From positions 620,001 through 684,000 of the forward strand of contig NZ_CP019449.1 of the NCBI RefSeq assembly GCF_001984035.1: DNA of 64,000 bases, in the 5' to 3' direction. Under the pieces are notes generated by a model, which was not told the origin of the DNA, made no database searches, and worked only from the letters and a program-made list of their open reading frames with translations. Numbering within the stretch: the stretch's first letter is position 1; every line of letters starts with the position of its first letter. The DNA is from Sphingopyxis sp. QXT-31. GTDB taxonomy: Bacteria; Pseudomonadota; Alphaproteobacteria; Sphingomonadales; Sphingomonadaceae. A program made the translations under genes and the position numbers. Of the stretch, positions 43,460 to 51,827 are shown piece by piece.

Positions 43460-44197
43460 ATGGGCCGACTTGACGGCAAGATTGCCATTGTAGCTGGCGC
43501 AGGCCGCGGCATCGGCCGCGCCACCGCAAAGCTTTTCGCGGCGGAAGGGGCGAAGGTCGCCGTCCTGTCGCTGACGCCTACGAATATCGACGCTGTCGTC
43601 GCCGATATCGAAGCGAAGGGCGGTACAGCCATCGGGGTTCAGTGTGACCTCAGTGACGGCGAGCAGATCAAGGCTGCGGTGGCCAAGGTCGTCGCGGCTT
43701 GGGGCGGCATCGACATTCTCGTCAACAATGCGTTCGATCCCTCGGCGGCCCTGTCCTCGGTCCTCGACCTGTCGGTCGAGACGTTACAGCGCAACTTCGA
43801 CATGGGACCGATAGCCTATCTGCGCATGATGCAGGCAGCCTATCCGCACCTCAAAGTCAGCCCGGCCGGCCGCATCATTAACCTGGGCTCCGCCGGCGGC
43901 CTCCTCGGCATGGTGGGCTACGCGCCCTATGGCATGGCCAAGGAAGCTGTCCGCGCGCTCACACGGGTGGCCGCCCGCGAATGGGGCGCCGACGGAATCA
44001 CCGTTAACAATGTCATGCCGATCGCCGATACCTTCGGCAGCGACAGGCCGCCCTTGCCCAATGTGTTCAATCGCAATGGATCGCCCGAACAGGACATCGC
44101 GCCGGTCATCCTGTTTCTCGCCACCAAGGATGCGCAGTTCATCACTGGCTACAGCCTGACGCCCGATGGCGGGATGATCATCGACGGCGCACGCTGA
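43460..44197 (+). CDS. Short-chain dehydrogenase/reductase
   Basis: An NAD(P)-dependent SDR of 245 residues. The Rossmann motif is IVAGAGRGIGRATAKLF. DILVNNAFDPSA replaces the usual NNAG. The catalytic Ser, Tyr and Lys are in NLGSAGGLLGMVGYAPYGMAKEAV, and TGYSLTPDGGMIIDGAR closes the fold. ATG 43460 has GGAG six bases upstream; ATG 43454 is also in frame. Probably cotranscribed with the DoxX-like gene and part of the HxlR regulon. The substrate is unknown. Confidence 0.9.
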   Translation: MGRLDGKIAIVAGAGRGIGRATAKLFAAEGAKVAVLSLTPTNIDAVVADIEAKGGTAIGVQCDLSDGEQIKAAVAKVVAAWGGIDILVNNAFDPSAALSSVLDLSVETLQRNFDMGPIAYLRMMQAAYPHLKVSPAGRIINLGSAGGLLGMVGYAPYGMAKEAVRALTRVAAREWGADGITVNNVMPIADTFGSDRPPLPNVFNRNGSPEQDIAPVILFLATKDAQFITGYSLTPDGGMIIDGAR

Positions 44198-44324
44198 TCG
44201 GGCGCAACGGCGAAGGCCGAATATCGAAAAGCTTTGCGCACCCAGCGAAAGGACGTTGCTTCCTGGGTCTGGAAGACCCGGCCTCGCTTCGTCCAATCCA
44301 TCTCTTTGATCCTTGAGGAACCCC

Positions 44325-44711
44325 ATGGCCGTACTTCCCGTCACATCGCTGCTCGCGGCCGCATTCGCGGTCGCGCTCGTCACTCTTTCATTTCCGATTT
44401 CGCTGCGCCGCCTGAAGGTTGGCGATATGGTCGGCGACAGCGCCGATGACGCTCTGCGCCGACGTATCCGTGCGCAGGGCAATTTCATCGAATATGTTCC
44501 ACTTGGACTTATGACCCTCGCGCTGGCCGAGGCTCAAGCTGCACCCTTATGGCTCGTCTTGACGATTGCGACGATGCTGGTCCTCGGCCGAGCGTTGCAC
44601 GTGGTTGGCATGCTGACTGCTTCGGGGCCGGTGCGCGGCTTCGGCATGATCTTCACCTATCTGGCGTTGCTTTGCGCTGCGGGAGGCTTGATCGTCAACG
44701 TCGCGTTATGA
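44325..44711 (+). CDS. MAPEG family membrane protein
   Basis: A 128-residue membrane protein. Four helices and the family motif RRRIRAQGNFIEYVPLGLMTLALAEA are visible, as in bacterial MAPEG proteins related to microsomal glutathione transferase. GAGGAA precedes the ATG by six bases. It follows the SDR gene after about 127 bases, consistent with a small detoxification group. Confidence 0.85.
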   Translation: MAVLPVTSLLAAAFAVALVTLSFPISLRRLKVGDMVGDSADDALRRRIRAQGNFIEYVPLGLMTLALAEAQAAPLWLVLTIATMLVLGRALHVVGMLTASGPVRGFGMIFTYLALLCAAGGLIVNVAL

Positions 44712-45103
44712 CTGCTCCCTAGGATGCCGCGCCGATGGTAGAAATCGTAGAACTCGCGTTCGATCGGTGTCGTTTCCGCCGACAGCGCGTGGACCGTGCC
44801 GACGGTATAGTCTGTTGCGCCGCCTCCGAACTTGCTCCACCCCTGGTCGGCCGCCTTCGCGATTTAGCGCTAGCGCGGTTGAGGGCGTTGCGGCTGGCGC
44901 TTGCACGCTGACTGATGCGATCGCGCAAATGCGCGGATCGATCTTGGCAGCACTGATGATGAATCTGTCCCTGGCGCAGATGCCGATCTAGGCGATAAGG
45001 TGGCAGTGGATGCTTTCCCACAGGAACATCTGCATCGGGCAGCTTTCCCGTCGGCACCTCCTAAAACCGGAAGGACCGCTACCGGCCAATAGCCCCATCT
45101 TGA
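44712..45103 (-). pseudogene. Possible gene remnant in intergenic DNA
   Basis: No intact gene lies in these 392 bases. On the minus strand, about 44720-44860, one frame reads coding-like sequence (ATDYTVGTVHALSAETTP, then IEREFYDFYHRRGILG) without a start codon. I do not recognise its family. The 14-mer CCGCTACCGGCCAA at 45076-45089 repeats a sequence at 42403. The region looks like decayed DNA at a rearrangement junction. Confidence 0.3.
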
Positions 45104-45141
45104 TTGGCCTTTCAAAGCTGGACAAGAATTGGATTGCTCTT

Positions 45142-45173
45142 ATGGAATGTTGCTGTGACTAGCAACATTCCAT
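45142..45173. promoter_or_regulatory. Perfect 13-bp inverted repeat at the GntR gene start
   Basis: ATGGAATGTTGCT at 45142-45154 and its exact inverse at 45161-45173 flank GTGACT. The GTG in the loop is the probable start codon of the GntR gene. The site may be the regulator's own operator, and in RNA it would form a hairpin that hides the start. Confidence 0.65.
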
Positions 45174-45931
45174 CGATTTCGACCTTTTCGGATAAAGATG
45201 TATCGGGTCCATTTGATCCGGTGCAGAATCCTTCGAAGGCAGCGGCATTCTGGTTGCGGCGTGATATCGTGCGCGGTGTATTTGAACCGCATGAGCGGTT
45301 GAAGGTTGAACATCTCGTCCAATTTTATGGCGTCGGGCACAGCCCGATCCGCGAAGCCATCCTTCTGATGTCCGAAAGCGGGCTGGTCGTGCACGAACAT
45401 CAGAAAGGTTATCGCGTCGCGCCGGTCTCGCTCGCCGACTATGATGATGTGCTGGCGGTCTATCAGCGACTCTACAAGCTGGCGATCGAGATGGCGATCG
45501 ACCTTGCCGACGACGAATGGGAAGAGCGCGTCGTTGTCCAACTCCACCGCGCATCGAAGGCAAAGGTCGTCGAGCCTGATGGCGAGCCCGAAGCGCGCGA
45601 GCATTGGCAGCGGGCCTATTGGGAGTTTCACGGCGCGCTCGTCTCGGGCTGCCGCTCGCCGTTGCTGATGCAGTTGCTCGGCGACATCGGGTTCCGGCTG
45701 GAGCGATATGTGAATCTTTTCGCCGAGCCTAGCGAGGGACGTCGCAGCGCCGACGGCGAGGTGCTGGGCATGCATCGCGCGATCGTCGATGCTCTGGTCG
45801 CGCGCGACAAGAGCGGGGCAGTCGCGCTGATCGACGATTATTTCGCGGCCAGCCAACCTGTACGCAACGCCATCAAGGAGCGGCTGCGCAGCAGCTTGAA
45901 GGCAAAGCGCGGACGCAAGCGCGCCGACTAA
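45155..45931 (+). CDS. GntR family (FadR-like) transcriptional regulator
   Basis: A protein of about 258 residues. The N-terminal winged helix reads SKAAAFWLRRDIVRGVFEPHERLKVEHLVQFYGVGHSPIREAILLMSESGLV. The C-terminal helical FCD domain includes AREHWQRAYWEFHGALVSGC and VLGMHRAIVDALVARDKSGAVALIDDYF, with His residues that may bind metal or ligand. The start is uncertain: GTG 45155 lies in the loop of a perfect inverted repeat, and ATG 45104 is upstream. It is convergent with the GH5 gene and is the probable regulator of the catabolic cluster to 58785. Confidence 0.88.
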   Translation: MTSNIPSISTFSDKDVSGPFDPVQNPSKAAAFWLRRDIVRGVFEPHERLKVEHLVQFYGVGHSPIREAILLMSESGLVVHEHQKGYRVAPVSLADYDDVLAVYQRLYKLAIEMAIDLADDEWEERVVVQLHRASKAKVVEPDGEPEAREHWQRAYWEFHGALVSGCRSPLLMQLLGDIGFRLERYVNLFAEPSEGRRSADGEVLGMHRAIVDALVARDKSGAVALIDDYFAASQPVRNAIKERLRSSLKAKRGRKRAD

Positions 45932-47887
45932 TCACACCGCGGGGAGGATTTCCACCGACATGGCGCCGCTGACTGTCGCGCGAATATGCGCGCGCTGGCC
46001 GATTTGGTCGAGATGGAGGTCGACCGGTACGCCCTCGCAGCGCAGAACGAATCCATCCGGATAGTGGACAAGCGGCACATAGATTTCGGTCGCGCCGCCG
46101 ATGCCTTGGTCGACGTCGATATTTGTGGCGAAGCGGCGCGCCGTCCGGTCGAAGCTGACGTGGCGGATGCGTCCCTGCGCACGGTGGACATAGGGGCGGC
46201 TGAAGCCCGAGAGGGCGCGTCCACCATCGCCAATCCCGCCGATGCCGAGGCGCTGGTCGGCGGACCAGATCGACAAATCTTCCTGGTTCCAGCCGTCCCC
46301 GATGCGCAAATCGTTGCGGTTCGACGCGGTGTAGTTCCACTGGGTCGAGTGTAGTCCGAGCGCGTCCATCGCGTCGTACATCAGCGTCAGTGCGGCTTCG
46401 TGCTGCTGCCACACGTCGCGTTCGCCTGCGGCCCAGCGCTTATAGGCGGTGCCTTCGTCGAGATCGTAGGGAATCCCGAATTCACCGATGAGCGTCGGCG
46501 CGCCGCCCCCCGGAAAGGTCGCGCTTTCCTGTGCGAAGCTACCGAGTTGGTGCTGGTAGCGGGCGCTGATGGCATCCAGTGACGTTTCTGCTTGCCCGGT
46601 CGCGGCGTCGCGGTGGTTCGTCGGGTCGAAGCGTTTCAGATAAAGCATGCCCATATCGTACCAGTGGCTGGCATTGACCGTGCGTTCGGGCAGGTCGGTG
46701 GGGAAGTGGCGGCCAGCGAGATGCGCGAACACGTCCATCTCGGCAAAGATCGACCAGCGGGGTTGGTGCGCGCGGATCGTCTCGGCGACTTTGTGAAAAA
46801 AGGATCGATAAACGTCATGGGTCGGATCGATCGCGGCGAGGACATCATCGCCGGTCGGGATCGCAGCGCCGTTTTCGATGCGGTAGTGGCCGGCGGCTTC
46901 GAAAGGGCATGCTGCGCCCTCGCGCCAGATCGATACGCCGTCGGGATTGAAGATGCGTGTTGTCGTCGGCACCGCCGCGCCCGCCTCGTCGCGGGTTAGA
47001 ACCGGCACCTCGACGGCTAGCCCGCGCGCCATGGCGATGGCATCGAGCGGCGCGAGCGCGGGTCCGATCCGCGGTCTTTCGGGATTGGCGTCGGACGGCG
47101 CGAGGTGGCGATAGGCGATCGGCTGGCCCACCCAGCCGAGGCTCGGTTCATTTAACGTGTCGAAGCCGATGACGTGCGGCATGTCGGCGAGCCGCCGCGC
47201 GACCTGGCTCATCGCTCCTAGATAATGGCTCTGCAGATATTCCTGTACATTGATGCCATCGATCAGGAAGTCGGGCGTGATCGTCCGACCGGCCCAGAAG
47301 AGCGTCCACATGATGCCGTTCGCGGGCAGGCGATAGTTGGAGCCCCAGCTCATTTGCGGATAGACGTCCTGCCGCCGGTCGGGCGAGGCATAATCGTAAC
47401 GCGCCTGCATGACATGTGCCGCTTCGGCGGCGTCGAACGTCGTGAAATCCAGTCCGACCGTTTCGAACGTCCAACCGGGCGCACCGTCGCCGCCCGACAT
47501 CCGGCTCCACACATCCTGATGGAAATCGACAAAGAGGGTGAGGCCATGTTCGCCCGCCTTGCGCGCGATCTCGGCAAAATAGTCGAGATAGGCCGCGTCA
47601 TACTGGCCCGGTCCGGCGTGCTCGACCGCTTCCCAGGTCGTCAGCAGCCGCAGCGTATTGAATCCCCAATGCGCGATGCGGTTCAAGTGCGCGTCGGCTT
47701 CGACAAGCGGGAAGGGCCGCCCGACAAACGACACGCTGCGATGATCGGCGAAGTCGCTGTAGACGTCGGTGCCTTGTCCCGGCGGCACCTTGCAGTCGCC
47801 GCCAAGATTGACCCCGCGCAGTATCACCTGCCCGCCATCGGCGTCGATGAAGTGCGCGCCGTGCTGGCGGATCGGCAGCTTCGTCAC
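45932..47887 (-). CDS. Glycoside hydrolase family 5, endoglycoceramidase-like
   Basis: A 651-residue glycosidase. Acid/base is E247 in HVIGFDTLNEPSL and the nucleophile is E469 in APTLIGEFGIPYD. GGQVILRGVNLGGDCKVPPG and FVDFHQDVWSRMSGGDGAP match GH5 proteins related to endoglycoceramidases, which release the glycan from glycolipids. The large insert between the two Glu residues and a beta-rich C-terminal domain fit that subgroup. No signal peptide is visible. The GTG start overlaps the PhyH gene upstream by four bases (GTGA). Last gene of the leftward operon. Confidence 0.85.
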   Translation of the reverse strand: MTKLPIRQHGAHFIDADGGQVILRGVNLGGDCKVPPGQGTDVYSDFADHRSVSFVGRPFPLVEADAHLNRIAHWGFNTLRLLTTWEAVEHAGPGQYDAAYLDYFAEIARKAGEHGLTLFVDFHQDVWSRMSGGDGAPGWTFETVGLDFTTFDAAEAAHVMQARYDYASPDRRQDVYPQMSWGSNYRLPANGIMWTLFWAGRTITPDFLIDGINVQEYLQSHYLGAMSQVARRLADMPHVIGFDTLNEPSLGWVGQPIAYRHLAPSDANPERPRIGPALAPLDAIAMARGLAVEVPVLTRDEAGAAVPTTTRIFNPDGVSIWREGAACPFEAAGHYRIENGAAIPTGDDVLAAIDPTHDVYRSFFHKVAETIRAHQPRWSIFAEMDVFAHLAGRHFPTDLPERTVNASHWYDMGMLYLKRFDPTNHRDAATGQAETSLDAISARYQHQLGSFAQESATFPGGGAPTLIGEFGIPYDLDEGTAYKRWAAGERDVWQQHEAALTLMYDAMDALGLHSTQWNYTASNRNDLRIGDGWNQEDLSIWSADQRLGIGGIGDGGRALSGFSRPYVHRAQGRIRHVSFDRTARRFATNIDVDQGIGGATEIYVPLVHYPDGFVLRCEGVPVDLHLDQIGQRAHIRATVSGAMSVEILPAV

Positions 47888-48756
47888 GCGCGCTTGGGAA
47901 TGATGCCGAGTCGCTCGGCGCGCTCGCGCCATTCGAGACCGGTCGCTTCGGGCCAGGGTTCGGGTTCGGGGATACGGCCTCCCTCCAGTGGCCAGGTGAT
48001 AGGGGTCGCGCCGCCGTCGATCACCGCGCCATCGGCAATCGCATCACGGTCGACCGACGGGTGGGGGCGCGGACCACCGCGATGCGACCCGTCGGCGAAA
48101 TAGATCGCGGTATAGACGCGCCGCGTCTGACCGGATCGGTTCGCCTTCGCCATATGGGTCGTATAGCCATTGTGAAAGATCACGTCGCCGGGTTCGCATT
48201 CGATGAACACCGGCGGTGTGTCGGGATATTTGTCGACCAGCCGTTTGCCGTCGCCCGGCGTCCCAAAGATGTCGACATATTCGGCGTCGCCGCGGTGCGA
48301 GCCGGGGAAATAGCCCATGCAGCCCATGTCAGAATCGACTTTCATCAATGGGACCCACGCGGTCGCGGTGTCGCGCTCGACGATCGGCCAATAGGGCTGG
48401 TCCTGATGCGCTTCGGTCTCGCGCCCGCCGGCTTCCTTGTAGAGCGCCTGATCGTGCCACAGCCGCACCCGCTTCGCGCCGAGCAGCGCCGCGGTGACTT
48501 CGCCGACCGCTGGGTGGAAGGTGAGGGGGCGGACGCTGGGGAAATCCTCCCAGATATATTGGCACTGGAGGAAGCTCTGTTCATAGGGCGACTTCTCGTC
48601 GAGCGTGCGCGTGTCGTCCGCCTTGCGCGTCGCAACCGCTTCGTCGACCGCGGCGGCGTAGACGGCGAGATCGTCCGGCGGGATCACGCCGGGAACGTGG
48701 ACAAAGCCGTCTCGCTGGAACGCCTCGGCGTAGTTTGCAAGCTGCGCGGGGGTCAC
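47884..48756 (-). CDS. Phytanoyl-CoA dioxygenase (PhyH) family protein, copy 1
   Basis: An Fe(II)/2-oxoglutarate oxygenase of 290 residues. The metal ligands are H and D in AHQDQPYWPI and the distal His in FHNGYTTHMAKANRSGQTRR, whose Arg binds 2-oxoglutarate. It starts with GTG at 48756, overlapping the next PhyH gene by four bases. The N-terminal AEAFQRDGFVHVPGVI is typical. It hydroxylates an unknown substrate, probably the same compound handled by its neighbours. Confidence 0.85.
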   Translation of the reverse strand: MTPAQLANYAEAFQRDGFVHVPGVIPPDDLAVYAAAVDEAVATRKADDTRTLDEKSPYEQSFLQCQYIWEDFPSVRPLTFHPAVGEVTAALLGAKRVRLWHDQALYKEAGGRETEAHQDQPYWPIVERDTATAWVPLMKVDSDMGCMGYFPGSHRGDAEYVDIFGTPGDGKRLVDKYPDTPPVFIECEPGDVIFHNGYTTHMAKANRSGQTRRVYTAIYFADGSHRGGPRPHPSVDRDAIADGAVIDGGATPITWPLEGGRIPEPEPWPEATGLEWRERAERLGIIPKRA

Positions 48757-49571
48757 GGCCGCTTCCCATCGGTCAGGATCGGGAACTGGCGGTCGGGGTC
48801 GGTCTGCGGCACGCGCTCGCCCTCCTTCGTCCACGCCTCGGCGCCATCGGGGGCATATTGCAGGATATAGGCCTTGCGCACCGTCCCTTCTTTCAGGTTC
48901 GGGCCGGTGCGATGGGGGGCGAGCGAGGAGAAAATGATGATGTCGCCGCGCTTTGCAGGCGCCGGCACAGCATTCTCGGCGTCCTCCAGACATTTGAGGC
49001 CGATCGGCGTCACCCAATGATCGAGTGTGCCGAGCTTGTGCAGTCCTGGCGCGATCCACGGGCAGCCATTTTCGACATCGACGTCGACGAGCGGAATCCA
49101 GAAGGTCAGATATTGCTGCGGCTCGATGAAGGTGTAGCCATTGTCCTGGTGCCAGGGAAATTCCTGCGGCTTGCCCGACTTTTTGTACACCGACTGGTCC
49201 CAATAGAGCCGCACGTCCGGCCCGATCAGGTCATGGCACACCTCGGCGATCACTTCGTGCGCGGCGAAGGATTTCAGGATCGGCGAGTGCTTGACGATAT
49301 GGCCGGTGAAGGTGATCGCGTCAGCGGACGAAATGCCTTCGCGGCCTTCCTCCTTGGCGCGGATGGCAAGCTCATGCTGATGCTCGAGCGGATCGATCGC
49401 AGCCTCGACTGTATCGAGCTCGGCCTCGGTGAAGGCACCGCGCAGGATGAAATAGCCCTGTTCGTCGAACTGCCGCTTCTGCTCGGGCGAAACGCGGCGC
49501 AGGCCCGTGTCGGGCGCGTCGGTCCAGGTAAAATCCTTGTTCTGCGGGTGGATGCGATAGGGAGCGTTCAT
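48753..49571 (-). CDS. Phytanoyl-CoA dioxygenase (PhyH) family protein, copy 2
   Basis: A 272-residue Fe(II)/2-oxoglutarate oxygenase. FPWHQDNGYTFI gives the HxD pair, and IIFSSLAPHRTGPNLKEGTVRKAY the distal His and Arg. QFDEQGYFILRGAFTEAELD is the usual N-terminal PhyH helix. It overlaps both neighbours by four bases. It differs enough from copies 1 and 3 to suggest different substrates or steps. Confidence 0.87.
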   Translation of the reverse strand: MNAPYRIHPQNKDFTWTDAPDTGLRRVSPEQKRQFDEQGYFILRGAFTEAELDTVEAAIDPLEHQHELAIRAKEEGREGISSADAITFTGHIVKHSPILKSFAAHEVIAEVCHDLIGPDVRLYWDQSVYKKSGKPQEFPWHQDNGYTFIEPQQYLTFWIPLVDVDVENGCPWIAPGLHKLGTLDHWVTPIGLKCLEDAENAVPAPAKRGDIIIFSSLAPHRTGPNLKEGTVRKAYILQYAPDGAEAWTKEGERVPQTDPDRQFPILTDGKRP

Positions 49572-50371
49572 GCTGCTTCGGCCTCTTGACGGCGGATCGG
49601 GATCCAGCGGTTGACGGGGGCTAGCGAGGCGGCGGCCTCGTCGTTCACGGGCAGGGTGCCGGCGCGGCCATAATGATAGACCATCGCGGCGCGGCGCTCA
49701 TCGGCGACATTGTCGGTCGACATGTGCATCAGGAAACTGTGAAAGAAGAGCACGTCGCCGGGCTCCATCAGCGCGGGTTCGCGCGCGCTGTCGTCTTCGC
49801 TGACGATTTCGGTATAGGCGCGGTTCGCGGCGGGGCGGCGATCGGGGACATGGTCGTGGATCGGGCCCTTATGCGACCCCGGCAGCACCCAAAGGCAACC
49901 GTTTTCGAGTGTCGCGCGGCTGAGCGCCAGCCAGACGCCGACCTGCGGCTGGCGGTCGAAACGGAAATAATAGCTGTCCTGATGCCAGGGCTGGCCGATG
50001 ACGCCGGGGTTCTTGAAGATGAACTGGCTCTGGAAACAATCGATATCGGGGCCGAGCAATCCTTCGACGATGTCGGCGATGGCGTCGCTCTCGGCGATCT
50101 GCCGCGTCATGCCTTCGGTGTGACAGTTGAAAACCTTGGCGATCCGGTCTTCGGGGTTCACCGCGCTCGGGCTCGGCTCCTTTTCCGGAAAAATCGCATA
50201 GTCGGGGCCAGCCTGATAGATGGTCTCGCCCGGATGATCCTCGGGCGGATGTGCGCGAATGCGCGCAATTACCTCATCCTCGACCGCTTTCGCCTTCGCC
50301 GGATCGACAAGGCCACGGATCACGAAAAAACCCTGCTCGTTCCAGGCTTTCAGCCGTGCTTCGGCATTCAT
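49568..50371 (-). CDS. Phytanoyl-CoA dioxygenase (PhyH) family protein, copy 3
   Basis: A 267-residue Fe(II)/2-oxoglutarate oxygenase. QPWHQDSYYFRFDRQPQVGVWLAL holds the HxD ligands, and FFHSFLMHMSTDNVADERRAAM the distal His and Arg. The start has GGAGAGAG upstream and an AT-rich promoter region before it, so it heads the PhyH-PhyH-PhyH-GH5 unit. It overlaps copy 2 by four bases. Confidence 0.87.
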   Translation of the reverse strand: MNAEARLKAWNEQGFFVIRGLVDPAKAKAVEDEVIARIRAHPPEDHPGETIYQAGPDYAIFPEKEPSPSAVNPEDRIAKVFNCHTEGMTRQIAESDAIADIVEGLLGPDIDCFQSQFIFKNPGVIGQPWHQDSYYFRFDRQPQVGVWLALSRATLENGCLWVLPGSHKGPIHDHVPDRRPAANRAYTEIVSEDDSAREPALMEPGDVLFFHSFLMHMSTDNVADERRAAMVYHYGRAGTLPVNDEAAASLAPVNRWIPIRRQEAEAA

Positions 50372-50450
50372 GACTCTCTCCTCTGGAGTCGCTATAATAT
50401 ATCGAATTATATCAAGAAAGCAATTTTAGATCTATTTTTGACAATGTGCT
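50372..50450 (-). promoter_or_regulatory. AT-rich promoter region before the PhyH-GH5 unit
   Basis: An AT-rich island in GC-rich DNA. On the minus strand TTGCTT and TATATT are 16 bases apart, a plausible -35/-10 pair. The octamer AATTCGAT (50401-50408, minus strand) sits in the spacer and recurs in the TonB/PhyH divergent promoter at 56783-56790, so both may share a regulator. Confidence 0.45.
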
Positions 50451-51827
50451 TCATTCGGCTGCGGCGGGTGCGGCACTTCCCGCGGCGCGTCTGTGCGCCA
50501 ATTCCTCGACGATCGCTTCGTGCGTGCCTTTGCGGATCGGATAGAAGAGCATCGCCAAGCCGCCGAGGACGAAGCCAAGACCGGGAAGCCAGATCATGAT
50601 GTCCTTGATCCCGGCAATCGTTTCCGGCGTCTGCGGCGCATTGGCGACATAGCCGACGCGTTCGAGCAGCCAGCCGAAAAGTCCCGCCCCGACGCCCAGC
50701 GCGACCTTGAGGAAGAACTGGAACAGTCCGAAGATAAAGCTTTCGGTGCGTTGACCTGTCTTCAACTCGCCATATTCGACCGTGTCGGGCAGCATCGACC
50801 AGAAGGTGAGCGCGAGCCCAAGCGTTCCGATACTCCACACAATAAGCCAGATCGTCGTCACCAGCGGCGTGTCGAAGTCGAAAGTCGCGAAGATCGCGAG
50901 CAACCCCATGCCGACTGCGGTACCCGCAAACCAGGCGTTGCGCTTGCCGATAAATTTTGTGACCCAGACCCACATCGGGATGGCAATCAGCCCCGATATC
51001 GACATGCCGATAAGCGCCGTCCGCGACGCAGGCTCGTCCTCCAGGACATATTTGAAATAATAGAGCACCGATTTGCCGAGGGCGACCGAGCAGACGAAGG
51101 CGGCAACGGTCGCGGCAATCAGTGCCCAGAAGGCGTTGTTGGGTGCTAGCGCGCGCCAATAGCCGCGCAGATCGAGCTTCGTTTCGTCCGCCTGGATTTC
51201 GGGTGGCTCTTTGGTGATGCGAAAGACGATCGGATAGATCGCCGTCGCAACCACGGCAAAAGCCGCTGCTGCCCAGGTGAACCCTGCTGTGGTTCCGCTG
51301 CCGCCGAAGCGTGTGACGAGCGGGAAAGTGAAATAGATGATCGTCAGCGCGGCGAGCATGCCGAAGATCATCCGCCAGCCCGCGATCGTCGAGCGCTCGT
51401 CGCTGCTGTCGGTGAGCCTTGCGTTCAGCGACGTATAGGGGATGGTGACGATCGTATAAGCGGTGCGGAAAACGACGTGCGTAAACAGCATCCATAGCAC
51501 CAGCGCGGTTCCTTCGAAGAAGGGCGGGCGCCAATAGAGCAGTACGAAGGACAGGCCGAGCGGTATGCAGCCAAAGAGGATATAGGGACGATAGCGTCCC
51601 CAGCGACTGCGCGTGCGGTCGGCGATAGACCCCATGAACGGATCCTGCAGCGCGTCGATGATAGAGGCGACCATATAGATCAGCCCCGCCGTCCCCGCCG
51701 GGATGCCAACCGCGTCTGTGTAGAAGAACAGCAGGAAGATCGAAACGCTCTGCCAGTAAATATTGCTCGCATAGTCGCCGAGAGTGAAACCGATCTTCTT
51801 TGCGGTGCTCAGCCGGTGCTGGGTCAT
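50451..51827 (-). CDS. GPH-family sugar/glycoside:cation symporter (MFS)
   Basis: A 458-residue inner-membrane transporter with twelve predicted helices. The N-terminus KKIGFTLGDYASNIYWQSVSIFLLFFYTD and DALQDPFMGSIADRTRSRWGRYRPYILFG are signatures of the glycoside-pentoside-hexuronide:cation symporter group. It probably brings in the glycoside released in the periplasm. It overlaps the carboxylesterase gene by four bases. Confidence 0.9.
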   Translation of the reverse strand: MTQHRLSTAKKIGFTLGDYASNIYWQSVSIFLLFFYTDAVGIPAGTAGLIYMVASIIDALQDPFMGSIADRTRSRWGRYRPYILFGCIPLGLSFVLLYWRPPFFEGTALVLWMLFTHVVFRTAYTIVTIPYTSLNARLTDSSDERSTIAGWRMIFGMLAALTIIYFTFPLVTRFGGSGTTAGFTWAAAAFAVVATAIYPIVFRITKEPPEIQADETKLDLRGYWRALAPNNAFWALIAATVAAFVCSVALGKSVLYYFKYVLEDEPASRTALIGMSISGLIAIPMWVWVTKFIGKRNAWFAGTAVGMGLLAIFATFDFDTPLVTTIWLIVWSIGTLGLALTFWSMLPDTVEYGELKTGQRTESFIFGLFQFFLKVALGVGAGLFGWLLERVGYVANAPQTPETIAGIKDIMIWLPGLGFVLGGLAMLFYPIRKGTHEAIVEELAHRRAAGSAAPAAAE

